13,191 nucleotides of DNA. Source: JBAPRR01 sp049281195 (GTDB taxonomy: Bacteria > Actinomycetota > Acidimicrobiia > Acidimicrobiales > CAVXTF01). The stretch spans positions 1 to 13,191 of the forward strand of contig JBAPRR010000194.1 in the NCBI GenBank assembly GCA_049281195.1, written 5' to 3'. The notes beneath the pieces were generated by a model. That model was not told where the DNA came from. It saw only the letters and a list, made by a program, of their open reading frames with translations, and did not search any database. Within the stretch, counting starts at the first letter, position 1. Every line of letters begins with the position of its first letter. Shown here piece after piece: positions 5,712 through 13,191 of this stretch. The translations under genes and the position numbers were made by a program.

Positions 5712-8705
5712 ATGGCCGATCGCCTGGTAATCCGTGGAGCACGCGAGCACAACCTTCGCGACGTTTCCTTGGACCTGCCCCGCGACGAGCTCATCGTGTT
5801 CACCGGACTGTCCGGGTCGGGAAAGTCCTCTCTTGCTTTCGACACGATCTACGCGGAGGGCCAGCGGCGCTACGTAGAATCGCTGTCGGCCTATGCCAGG
5901 CAGTTCCTCGGCCAGATGGACAAGCCCGACGTGGACTTCATCGAAGGGCTCTCGCCGGCGATCTCGATCGACCAGAAATCCGCAAGCCGCAACCCCCGGT
6001 CGACCGTGGGCACGGTCACGGAGATCTACGACTACCTGCGGCTGATGTACGCCAGGATCGGTCGCCCGTTCTGCCCTACCTGCGGCCGGCCGGTGGTGCG
6101 CCAGACCCCTCAACAGATCGTCGATCGCATCCTCGATCTGCCGGAAGGGACCCGCTTCAGCGTGCTCGCCCCTGTGGTGCGGGGCCGCAAGGGCCAGTAC
6201 GAAAGCCTTCTCGACGATCTTGCCAAGCAGGGTTTTTCGAGGGCCAGGGTCGACGGCGAGATCCTCGAGTTGTCAGAGCGCAACTCACTCGATCTGGCCC
6301 GGTATGAACAGCACACCATCGAGGTTGTGGTCGACCGGTTGATCCGCCGCGATGGGATTCGCCAGCGGCTCACCGAATCGATGGAGACCGCCCTGCGTCT
6401 CTCCGACGGTGTGGCCGAGATCGGAATCGTCCGTGCCGAGGACGAAGAGGAGCTGGTGACCTTCTCCGAGCATCTCGCATGCACGTACTGCGGGATCTCG
6501 TTCGACGAACCCGCTCCACGGAACTTCTCGTTCAACTCCCCGTACGGCGCGTGCCCGGTGTGCGACGGGCTCGGCACCCGTTACGAGGTCGACCCCGAGC
6601 TCGTCGTTCCCGACGAGACCAGGAGCATCTCCGAAGGTGCGATCGTCCCCTGGTCGGGCCCGAGAGGGATGTACTTCAACAGGCTTCTCGAAGCAGTAGC
6701 AGAAACCTACGGCTTCAGCGCCAGTGCGCCGTGGGAGAAGCTGAAGAAGGCCGACCGCAAGGTCCTGTTGTACGGCGCAGGAGGCAAACAGGTCCAGCTC
6801 CGCTACAAGAACCGCTACGGAAGGCAACGCTCGTTCCAATCGCGGTACGAGGGCGTCGTTCCCTGGCTGCAACGCAGACATTCAGAAGCGGAGTCCGACT
6901 CCTTCCGTGAGGCCATCGAGGCCTACATGCGCGAGGTTCCTTGCGCCACGTGCGGAGGAGCGAGGCTCAAGCCCGAGTCGCTCGCGATCAAGGTCGGGGA
7001 CCGCAACATCTACGAGCTGTGCAGCCTCTCTATCGCGCGCGCCGCGGAAGCGCTCGAGGATGTCGAGCTGACCGAGCGCGAGCACCTGATCGCGGACCGG
7101 GTGATCCGCGAGGTGAAGGCCCGCATGCAGTTCCTGCTCGATGTGGGCCTCGACTATCTGTCGCTGGCCCGCGGAACGGCGACTCTGTCAGGCGGCGAGG
7201 CCCAACGCATCAGGCTCGCCAGCCAGATCGGATCGGGACTCGTGGGCGTGCTCTACGTTCTCGACGAGCCGTCGATCGGTCTCCACCAGTGTGACAACCG
7301 CAAACTTCTGGACACCCTCACCAGGCTCCGCGACCTGGGCAACACGGTGATCGTCGTGGAGCACGACGAGGAGACCATCCGCGAAGCGGACTACGTAGTC
7401 GACATCGGGCCTGGTGCCGGCGAGCACGGTGGGGCGGTCGTGTATGCCGGCAAGGTCGAAGGTCTGCTCAAGGACAAAGACTCGATTACAGGGCAATACC
7501 TGACGGGGAAACGTTGGATACCGGTCCCGGAGAAGAGGCGTCAGGGCTCGGGGGACTTCGTGGTGGTGCGCGGCGCTCGTGAGCACAACCTGCGCAACAT
7601 CGACGTGGCGTTCCCCCTCGGATGCCTGATCGCGGTGACCGGCGTATCCGGCTCCGGAAAGTCCTCCTTGGTCAACGACATCCTTCTCCGGTCCCTTTTG
7701 GCCACGGTCCACCGGGCGAAGGCCAGTCCGGGTCTGCACCGCAGGATCGAGGGAATCGACAGCATCGACAAGGTGGTCGCCATCGACCAGTCGCCCATCG
7801 GTCGCACCCCCCGCTCGAACCCCGCCACCTACACCGGGGTTTTCGACCACGTCAGGAAGCTGTTCGCATCGGCGGCAGAAGCGAAGGTGCGTGGATACCA
7901 ACCGGGACGCTTCTCGTTCAACGTGAAGGGCGGCCGCTGCGAGGCGTGCGCCGGCGACGGGACGATCAAGATCGAGATGCATTTCCTCCCCGACGTCTAC
8001 GTGCCGTGCGAGGTGTGTGGGGGAGCCCGCTACAACCGCGAGACGCTCGAGGTGACCTTCAAGGGTAAGACGATCGCAGACGTGCTCAACATGTCCTGCG
8101 AGGAAGGTCTGGCCTTCTTCGCCAATCAACCCACCATCTCGAGGCACCTGCAGACCCTGGTGGACGTGGGGCTCGGTTACATACGGCTCGGTCAGCCCGC
8201 TCCGACGCTGTCGGGCGGCGAGGCCCAGAGGGTCAAGCTGTCTTCCGAACTGTCACGGCGCCCCACGGGGCACACCTTCTACGTGCTCGACGAGCCGACG
8301 ACGGGACTGCACTTCGAAGACACAAGGAAACTTCTTGATGTGCTCAGCCGCCTGGTGGACCAAGGGAACACGGTTGTCGTGATCGAGCACAACCTCGACG
8401 TCATAAAGACCGCCGACTGGATCATCGATCTCGGGCCTGAGGGAGGCGAGCGCGGGGGCGAGGTCATCGCCGAGGGAACCCCTGAAGACCTGCGCAACTT
8501 CAAGCACAGCGCTACCGGGCATGAGTTGATCAGGGTCCTCGACAACGCGGATGCCATCCGCGCCAGGAACGAGTCGGCGACGCGGCGAGCGGTGAAGCCC
8601 GCAGCGAAGAACTCGAAGACAGTGAAGAGCGTTGCCGCGACGAAGAGCGCTGCTGCGGCGAAGCCGAAACCGGCCGCCCGCAAGCGGGCCGCCGTCAAAA
8701 AGTAA
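5712..8705 (+). CDS. uvrA: excinuclease ABC subunit A, UvrA damage-sensing ATPase
   Basis: UvrA is the dimeric ABC-type ATPase that scans DNA for bulky lesions and loads UvrB. The 997-residue protein has two nucleotide-binding halves: P-loops GLSGSGKSS (32-40) and GVSGSGKSS (644-652), each with an LSGGEAQR signature and a DEPS/DEPT Walker B. The zinc site of the UvrB-binding region is intact (C257-x2-C260-x20-C281-x2-C284), as is the damage-sensing zinc finger (C743-x2-C746-x19-C766-x2-C769). The N-terminus MADRLVIRGAREHNLR is typical of actinobacteria. There are two oddities. C527 replaces the usual Arg in GLHQRDN of the first half. Residues 956-997 form a tail of 14 Ala and 14 Lys/Arg with no acidic residue, not part of the conserved core. 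The gene is convergent with nadA, with 22 bp between stops. There is no ribosome site, so translation is probably leaderless. Confidence 0.98.
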   Translation: MADRLVIRGAREHNLRDVSLDLPRDELIVFTGLSGSGKSSLAFDTIYAEGQRRYVESLSAYARQFLGQMDKPDVDFIEGLSPAISIDQKSASRNPRSTVGTVTEIYDYLRLMYARIGRPFCPTCGRPVVRQTPQQIVDRILDLPEGTRFSVLAPVVRGRKGQYESLLDDLAKQGFSRARVDGEILELSERNSLDLARYEQHTIEVVVDRLIRRDGIRQRLTESMETALRLSDGVAEIGIVRAEDEEELVTFSEHLACTYCGISFDEPAPRNFSFNSPYGACPVCDGLGTRYEVDPELVVPDETRSISEGAIVPWSGPRGMYFNRLLEAVAETYGFSASAPWEKLKKADRKVLLYGAGGKQVQLRYKNRYGRQRSFQSRYEGVVPWLQRRHSEAESDSFREAIEAYMREVPCATCGGARLKPESLAIKVGDRNIYELCSLSIARAAEALEDVELTEREHLIADRVIREVKARMQFLLDVGLDYLSLARGTATLSGGEAQRIRLASQIGSGLVGVLYVLDEPSIGLHQCDNRKLLDTLTRLRDLGNTVIVVEHDEETIREADYVVDIGPGAGEHGGAVVYAGKVEGLLKDKDSITGQYLTGKRWIPVPEKRRQGSGDFVVVRGAREHNLRNIDVAFPLGCLIAVTGVSGSGKSSLVNDILLRSLLATVHRAKASPGLHRRIEGIDSIDKVVAIDQSPIGRTPRSNPATYTGVFDHVRKLFASAAEAKVRGYQPGRFSFNVKGGRCEACAGDGTIKIEMHFLPDVYVPCEVCGGARYNRETLEVTFKGKTIADVLNMSCEEGLAFFANQPTISRHLQTLVDVGLGYIRLGQPAPTLSGGEAQRVKLSSELSRRPTGHTFYVLDEPTTGLHFEDTRKLLDVLSRLVDQGNTVVVIEHNLDVIKTADWIIDLGPEGGERGGEVIAEGTPEDLRNFKHSATGHELIRVLDNADAIRARNESATRRAVKPAAKNSKTVKSVAATKSAAAAKPKPAARKRAAVKK
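8673..8693. repeat. GC-rich inverted repeat at the uvrA 3' end
   Basis: GCCCGC-AA-GCGGGC (8676-8689), extended by three more pairs after one mismatch, lies in the Ala/Arg codons of the uvrA tail just before the convergent nadA end. No T-run follows on either strand in the right place, so it is not a standard intrinsic terminator. It may only reflect codon choice. Confidence 0.3.
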
Positions 8706-8727
8706 GAGGCGCTCTACGAATTCCCTG

Positions 8728-9876
8728 TCATGTGATGGCGAGCATGCGCTCCAGTGCGACCCGTGCCCACGCGGCCGTATCCTCGTCGACCGTTATCCGG
8801 TTTCTGACCTCACCCTCGACCAGTCCCTCGAGTACCCAGCACAGGTGAGCAGGGTCGATCCGCGACATGGTGGAGCACGGGCACACGATGGGGTCGAGCG
8901 ACACCACGGTGAGATCGGGGTGCTCGTTCGCCAGCCGGTTGACCAGATGGATCTCGGTTGCCACCGCGATGACCGATCCGGCGGGAGCCTCGTCGACCGC
9001 CCGGATGATGGCGTCGGTCGAACCGACCACGTCGCCCAGCTCCACGACCTCGTGCGCGCACTCGGGGTGGATCATCACGATCCCGTCCGGATATTGGCCA
9101 CGGAACTCCTCAACCTGCTCAGGCCGGAATCGCTGGTGCACGGAGCAATGGCCCTTCCACAAGATGAGGGTGGACTCCTTCACCAGCCGCTCGTCGAGTC
9201 CCCCGAAATCCTCCCTGGGGTCCCATACGGCCATGTCCGACGCGGACCAGCCGAGCTGGAAGCCGGTATTGCGTCCGAGATGTTGGTCGGGGAAGAACAG
9301 CACCTTGTCGCCCCGAGGTTCGTTGCCGGTCATCTCGAGGGTGTTCGACTCGGGGCCGTCCATCTGGAGACCGAGCGCCCACGACAACACCGCACGGCAA
9401 TTCGAAGACGTACAAACCGCTCCGCCGTTCCTGCCGACAAAGGATTTCAAAGCGGCCGCCGAGTTCATGTAGGTGATGGGCACCACGCGCGACACGTCGG
9501 TGACCTCTCCCAGGGCCTCCCACGCCTCTTCCACCGAGTCGAGGTCCGCCATGTCGGCCATCGAACAGCCGGCGTTCAGGTCGGGGAGGATCACCTTCTG
9601 GTCTTCCGAGGTGAGGATGTCAGCAGATTCCGCCATGAAGTGGACCCCGCAGAACACGACGAACTCGGCGTCTTTGGTGTCGGCCGCGATCCGCGACAAC
9701 CCGAACGAGTCACCCCTCACGTCGCAGAAACGCATGACCTCGTCACGCTGGTAGTGGTGGCCCAGGATGAGCAGCCGCGATCCGAGGGATGCCTTCGCGG
9801 ACGCGATCCGCGAGAACAGCTCTTCGGGCGTGGCGGAGCTGTAGCGCTCGGGGAGCGCCGCCTGGAGTCGGAGCAT
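8728..9876 (-). CDS. nadA: quinolinate synthase NadA (4Fe-4S enzyme of de novo NAD biosynthesis)
   Basis: NadA condenses iminoaspartate with dihydroxyacetone phosphate to make quinolinate, in the cytoplasm, using a [4Fe-4S] cluster with three Cys ligands. All three are in place: C104 in AGCSMADM, C244 in WKGHCSVHQRF, and the last in the CPC pair at 332-334 (C332 or C334, probably C334). Other family motifs are GHHYQRDEV (39-47), YMNSAAALK (136-144), TSSNC (156-160), DQHLGR (197-202) and HPECAHEV (270-277). At 382 residues it is somewhat longer than the enzymes of E. coli or M. tuberculosis. The ATG at 9876 has AAGGGGG 7 nt upstream, so unlike the uvr genes it looks ribosome-site driven. nadB and nadC are not in this window. 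It lies between uvrA (convergent) and uvrC (divergent), an unexpected position for an NAD gene and probably not a functional link. Confidence 0.97.
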   Translation of the reverse strand: MLRLQAALPERYSSATPEELFSRIASAKASLGSRLLILGHHYQRDEVMRFCDVRGDSFGLSRIAADTKDAEFVVFCGVHFMAESADILTSEDQKVILPDLNAGCSMADMADLDSVEEAWEALGEVTDVSRVVPITYMNSAAALKSFVGRNGGAVCTSSNCRAVLSWALGLQMDGPESNTLEMTGNEPRGDKVLFFPDQHLGRNTGFQLGWSASDMAVWDPREDFGGLDERLVKESTLILWKGHCSVHQRFRPEQVEEFRGQYPDGIVMIHPECAHEVVELGDVVGSTDAIIRAVDEAPAGSVIAVATEIHLVNRLANEHPDLTVVSLDPIVCPCSTMSRIDPAHLCWVLEGLVEGEVRNRITVDEDTAAWARVALERMLAIT

Positions 9877-9883
9877 GAATTAA

Positions 9884-9895
9884 CCCCCTTCGGGG
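9884..9895 (-). promoter_or_regulatory. nadA ribosome binding site within a small hairpin
   Basis: On the minus strand AAGGGGG (9884-9890) lies 7 nt before the nadA ATG. Four of its G residues can pair with CCCC (9892-9895) across a 3-nt GAA loop. The stem is short, so an effect on translation is only possible. Confidence 0.4.
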
Positions 9896-9970
9896 AAACG
9901 CTCCTTCAGTGGCCGGCGGGGACAGCCTGGTCGCCCATCCGCGGGTTTGTCGGCCCCGGAGCAATCTGTA

Positions 9971-9991
9971 CGCCGGGATACCAGGCCGGCG
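9971..9991. repeat. inverted repeat in the nadA-uvrC divergent gap
   Basis: CGCCGG (9971-9976) and CCGGCG (9986-9991) are perfect reverse complements separated by 9 nt. They sit in the roughly 176-nt non-coding gap between nadA and uvrC. An operator or a chance GC-rich repeat are both possible. No T-run follows, so it is not a terminator. The rest of this gap shows no confident -10/-35 pair for uvrC. Confidence 0.3.
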
Positions 9992-10052
9992 CTGATAGCC
10001 ATTCTAGGACTGACGGCCAGGTGGCGTGCGATTTGCGCCGCCGGGCGCACCG

Positions 10053-12230
10053 ATGCGGCACAGTAAGACCGTGATCAACCGGCCTCCGGCTAGCTCGATC
10101 CCGGACGCTCCCGGGTCGTACCAATTCGTGGACGCCGGCGGGAGGGTGCTGTACGTGGGGAAGGCCAAAAGCCTCCGTTCGCGGCTCTCCAACTACTTCG
10201 CAGATCCGGTCACCCTTCCGGCACGAACCGCACAGATGGTGGCTCTGGCCGACCACGTGGAGTGGATCCAGGTGGCCAGCGACGTCGAGGCTGTGATGCT
10301 CGAGTACTCGCTCATCAAGCGTCACCGCCCGCGCTTCAACATCAGGCTGGTGGACGACAAGAGCTACCCATGGCTGGCAATAACTCTTGCTGACGAGTGG
10401 CCCAGAGCAGTGGTGGTCCGCGGCAAGCGCAGAACAGGGAACCGTTATTTCGGGCCCTACGCACATGCCGGTGCGATCCGGGGGACCCTCGATCTGCTCC
10501 TGCGCTCCTTCGGAGTCAGGACATGCTCGGACAACAAGCTCAACCGCCACGTGAGGCTCGGCCGCCCCTGCCTGCTCTACCACATCGAAAAATGCAGTGG
10601 CCCGTGCATCGGCGCGGTCGAGCCCGACACCTACCGCCAGATGCTGGCCGACCTGATGGCGTTTCTGTCCGGCGACACCGATCCCGTTGTACGCAGGCTC
10701 GAGGCGGAGATGCGCGAGGCGGCCGAGAGCCTCGACTTCGAGAAAGCGGCCAGACTGCGCGACCGGCTGGCATCCGTTCGGCTGGCCATCGAACGGCAAC
10801 AGGTCGTCTCGATGACTGCCGAGAACATGGATGTGATCGGACTTTCGGACGACGAGCTCGAAGCCGCGGTCTGTGTCTTCCATGTGCGCCGCGGCCGGGT
10901 GGTGGGACGGAGGGCGTTCATCTTCGACAAGGTCGAGGACCTGTCGGGACCGCGACTCATCGGACGGGTCATCGAGCAGGTCTACGGGGATGCGTCTCCT
11001 TTCGATCCGTCAGCCATCGATGACGCGCCCAGCAGAACACCGCGCAAGCGCAGCGCGGATCATGAGGGATGGGCATCCGGAGCGAGTGCCCCGGAGTCGT
11101 GGGGGCTGGACGCCAACGAGGAGCCCGGGGTGCCGAGGAGGGTGTACGTACCGGAGCTGCCCGACGACCCGTCCACGTACGAGGAGTTCCTCTCACTGAT
11201 CCGTGGCGGTCCCGTCACCGTTGTTGTACCCCAGCGCGGGGGAAAGCGCGAGCTGCTCGAGACCGTGGCCCGCAACGCTTCTGAGGAGCTGGTCCGTCAC
11301 CGGTTGCGCCGGGCGCAGGACCACAACAGCCGGGCGCGTGCGCTCGAAGCGCTTCAGCGTGCGCTGCAGTTGGAGAACGCCCCACTGCGGATCGAATGCT
11401 TCGACATGAGCCACCTGCAGGGCACCGACTACGTGGGCTCGATGGTGGTACTGGAAGACGGGCTGCCGCGCCCGAGCGAGTACAGGCGGTTCAAGGTTCG
11501 CGACGTGGCGGGCAACGACGACTACGCGGCGATGGAGGAGGTCCTCACCCGACGCTTCACCGCCCTGTTGCAAGCACGCAAAGAAGCCGAGGAGCTGAGA
11601 GCCGCGCCACGGAACGACCTCGAGGACAGAAAGCCGCGAAAATTCTCGTACCCGCCGCAGCTACTCCTACTCGACGGTGGAAAGGGTCAGCTCGGGGTGG
11701 GGGTGCGGGTGCTCGAAAAGCTCGGCCTCACAGACGAGATCCCGATCGCCTCGCTGGCCAAAAGCTTCGAGGAGGTGTTCGTCCCCGGCGACCCCGAACC
11801 GGTGAGGATCCCGCGCGGTTCTGAGGCACTGTTCCTCCTGCAGCGCGTCCGGGACGAGGCGCACCGCTTCGCGATCACCTACCACCGCCAGCTACGCGGG
11901 AAGCGGATGACCAAGAGTGCGCTCGACGGCGTGGCCGGACTCGGACCGACGAGAAAGGCGAGACTGTTGAAGGAGGTCGGAAGCATCTCTTCACTCAGGC
12001 AGGCTTCACTCGAGGATCTGCTCGCATTGAAATGGCTCCCCGACGCCACCGCGCGGGCTGTGTACGAGCATCTCCACGACCCGTTTTCGTCGCAACGCTC
12101 CAACAGGGGGCAGCTCTCCAGGACAGGGCCGTCGAGGACGCCCGTTCCGCTCCCGGTCGCGGTGCGTAACACCGACGATGCTCTGAGCACCACCGACGAT
12201 CTAGAGCACCACACTCAGGCGGCACGATGA
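10053..12230 (+). CDS. uvrC: excinuclease ABC subunit C, UvrC dual endonuclease
   Basis: UvrC makes the 3' and 5' incisions around a lesion bound by UvrB. From the ATG at 10053 it has 725 residues, longer than the usual 600-650. The GIY-YIG nuclease comes first, with GSY (Y23), YVGKAK (Y34) and SLRSRLSNYF. Then come a Cys-bearing segment (RPCLLYHIEKCSGPCIG) and a UVR helix pair near 205-245 that contacts UvrB. The RNase H-like nuclease has D451 (FDMSHLQGTD), D541 (LDGGKGQ) and H604 (DEAHRF). Tandem helix-hairpin-helix motifs lie at about 624-675. Residues about 312-360 hold a polar insertion, and 676-725 a polar tail. The start is uncertain: GTG 10026 and GTG 10071 are in frame and none has a clear ribosome site. 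It overlaps rapZ by 4 nt (ATGA), so the two are probably translationally coupled. Confidence 0.97.
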   Translation: MRHSKTVINRPPASSIPDAPGSYQFVDAGGRVLYVGKAKSLRSRLSNYFADPVTLPARTAQMVALADHVEWIQVASDVEAVMLEYSLIKRHRPRFNIRLVDDKSYPWLAITLADEWPRAVVVRGKRRTGNRYFGPYAHAGAIRGTLDLLLRSFGVRTCSDNKLNRHVRLGRPCLLYHIEKCSGPCIGAVEPDTYRQMLADLMAFLSGDTDPVVRRLEAEMREAAESLDFEKAARLRDRLASVRLAIERQQVVSMTAENMDVIGLSDDELEAAVCVFHVRRGRVVGRRAFIFDKVEDLSGPRLIGRVIEQVYGDASPFDPSAIDDAPSRTPRKRSADHEGWASGASAPESWGLDANEEPGVPRRVYVPELPDDPSTYEEFLSLIRGGPVTVVVPQRGGKRELLETVARNASEELVRHRLRRAQDHNSRARALEALQRALQLENAPLRIECFDMSHLQGTDYVGSMVVLEDGLPRPSEYRRFKVRDVAGNDDYAAMEEVLTRRFTALLQARKEAEELRAAPRNDLEDRKPRKFSYPPQLLLLDGGKGQLGVGVRVLEKLGLTDEIPIASLAKSFEEVFVPGDPEPVRIPRGSEALFLLQRVRDEAHRFAITYHRQLRGKRMTKSALDGVAGLGPTRKARLLKEVGSISSLRQASLEDLLALKWLPDATARAVYEHLHDPFSSQRSNRGQLSRTGPSRTPVPLPVAVRNTDDALSTTDDLEHHTQAAR

Positions 12231-13078
12231 GCGATTACCTCCTAATCACGGGAATGTCAGGCGCGGGACGGTCAACTGCCGCCGCGGCCTTGGAGGACGC
12301 CGGCTGGTACGTGATCGACAACATGCCACCGGCACTGCTCAGTGCCGTGGCCGACGTCTTCGGATCCCCCGGATCCAGCCCTGACCGGGTGGCCCTGGTG
12401 ATCGGTAGGGGAGGATCGGCCCAGGTAGCAGAGGCCCTGCCCGCGGTCGACGGCCTGCGGGCTTCGGGCAACCAGGTCCGCATCGTCTACCTGGACGCTC
12501 CCGACCACGTGCTGGTCAGACGGTTCGAGGGGACAAGGCGGCGCCACCCTTTCGGTGGCAGCAATGTCGAGGACGCCATCGCCGACGAGCGGGAGCGGCT
12601 GCGAGCCATACGGGACCGGGCCGACCTGATCCTGGACACCGGGGAACTGAACGTCAACCAGCTCAGGAACAGGGTCACCGAGGTCTTCGGAGACGACGTC
12701 GAGGAGCAGATGCAGACGTCCGTCGTTTCCTTTGGGTACAAGCACGGAGTGCCCCTCGACGCAGACGTGGTGCTCGACCTCCGCTTCCTCCCCAACCCGC
12801 ACTGGCGAGAGGATCTCCGGCCGCTCTCGGGGCTGGACGGGCCCGTGCGTGAATACGTGCTGTCGCAGCAGGCGACCAAGCAACTTCTTGATCGGCTCGA
12901 CGCCCTGTGGGAGGTGGTAATTCCCGGCTACCAGGAAGAGGGGAGGTCGTATCTGACGATCGCCTTCGGCTGCACCGGGGGGAGGCACCGTTCCGTGGTG
13001 ATCGCCGAAGAGGTGGCCAAGAGACTCACCAAGTACGGGCCGGAGCCAACGGTGTTCCACCGGGACATCGACCGGTGA
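12227..13078 (+). CDS. rapZ: RapZ/YvcJ-family nucleotide-binding protein
   Basis: RapZ in E. coli is an RNase E adaptor that controls glucosamine-6-phosphate synthase through small RNAs. In Gram-positives the homologue (YvcJ) is a nucleotide-hydrolysing protein of less clear role. The 283-residue protein has the P-loop GMSGAGRST at about 9-17, with Arg where most P-loops have Lys; I recall the same Arg in the mycobacterial homologue. The conserved GWYVIDNMPP follows directly. The C-terminal domain carries SFGYKHGVPLDADVVLDLRFLPNPHW and GCTGGRHRSV, both diagnostic of the family. The ATG overlaps the uvrC stop (ATGA), with a modest AGGCGG upstream, and its own stop overlaps the yvcK GTG. The uvrC-rapZ-yvcK order is conserved in actinobacteria. 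The RNase E adaptor role should not be assumed here. Confidence 0.95.
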   Translation: MSDYLLITGMSGAGRSTAAAALEDAGWYVIDNMPPALLSAVADVFGSPGSSPDRVALVIGRGGSAQVAEALPAVDGLRASGNQVRIVYLDAPDHVLVRRFEGTRRRHPFGGSNVEDAIADERERLRAIRDRADLILDTGELNVNQLRNRVTEVFGDDVEEQMQTSVVSFGYKHGVPLDADVVLDLRFLPNPHWREDLRPLSGLDGPVREYVLSQQATKQLLDRLDALWEVVIPGYQEEGRSYLTIAFGCTGGRHRSVVIAEEVAKRLTKYGPEPTVFHRDIDR

Positions 13079-13191
13079 GCGCTCCCGAGGGACGTCGACC
13101 GGCGGGTGTTGCGGGTGGGCCCCGGGTCGTGGCCATCGGAGGGGGTCACGGTCTCGCGGCGACGCTCCGCGCGGTCAGGACCTACGCGGGC
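13075..13191 (+). CDS. yvcK: YvcK/CofD-like gluconeogenesis factor, 5' end only
   Basis: Only the first 39 codons are inside the window. The GTG at 13075 overlaps the rapZ stop as GTGA, with GGGA about 9 nt upstream. After about 14 variable residues comes VVAIGGGHGLAATLRAVRTYAG, the glycine-rich nucleotide-binding start of YvcK proteins. The His in GGGHG is what I recall from actinobacterial members. YvcK binds UDP-sugars and is needed for growth and cell shape on gluconeogenic carbon sources in B. subtilis and mycobacteria. The frame is open to the right edge. whiA would be expected next, but it lies outside the window. Confidence 0.9.
   Translation, partial: MSAPEGRRPAGVAGGPRVVAIGGGHGLAATLRAVRTYAG

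Noticed and set aside
8676..8730. Intrinsic terminator between uvrA and nadA
   Set aside because: A GC-rich inverted repeat exists, but it lies within coding sequence and no T-run follows it on either strand.
8632..10074. A 480-codon open frame on the plus strand opposite nadA
   Set aside because: It is antisense to a complete, motif-perfect nadA and shows no family motif. Long shadow frames are common in GC-rich DNA.
1..13191. CRISPR array, insertion sequence, tRNA or rRNA gene, or novel defence cassette
   Set aside because: I saw no regular spaced repeats, transposase motifs, long terminal inverted repeats, tRNA-like clover-leaf or toxin-antitoxin pair. All long stretches are explained by conserved genes.

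Overview
The window is G+C-rich (roughly 60-65% by eye) and almost fully coding. It most likely comes from a member of the Actinomycetota. An early-branching class such as Acidimicrobiia is a guess; no 16S rRNA or other decisive marker is present. The evidence is the uvrC-rapZ-yvcK gene order, the Arg-containing P-loop of RapZ (GMSGAGRST), the GGGHGLAATL start of YvcK, an actinobacterial-looking UvrA N-terminus, and two genes that appear to be read from leaderless mRNAs.

Left part (1-3350, minus strand): a three-gene cell-surface sugar operon, read right to left. It holds an RfbF-like sugar-1-phosphate nucleotidyltransferase, an extended SDR nucleotide-sugar epimerase/dehydratase that overlaps it by 67 nt, and a large polytopic membrane protein that starts at 1671 and runs off the left edge. 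The likely theme is making an activated sugar and using it at the membrane, but the exact sugar cannot be read from the sequence.

Middle and right part (3505-13191): the complete nucleotide excision repair set, uvrB, uvrA and uvrC, all on the plus strand. nadA (quinolinate synthase, NAD biosynthesis) sits on the minus strand between uvrA and uvrC, convergent with uvrA and divergent from uvrC. uvrC is followed by rapZ (ATGA overlap) and the first 39 codons of yvcK (GTGA overlap), a conserved Gram-positive cluster that usually continues into whiA. UvrA and UvrB form the damage-recognition complex and UvrC makes both incisions. RapZ and YvcK are nucleotide-binding regulators of envelope and central carbon metabolism.

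The main points of interest are small: matched TANNNT-N7-start leaderless promoters at uvrB and uvrA, a Lys/Ala-rich basic tail on UvrA, a Cys in place of a conserved Arg in the first UvrA ATPase half, a linker insertion and C-terminal tail in UvrC, and the overlap of the two sugar genes across the Rossmann glycine motif. I see no mobile element, CRISPR array, tRNA, rRNA or clearly new system. This is mainly a housekeeping region.
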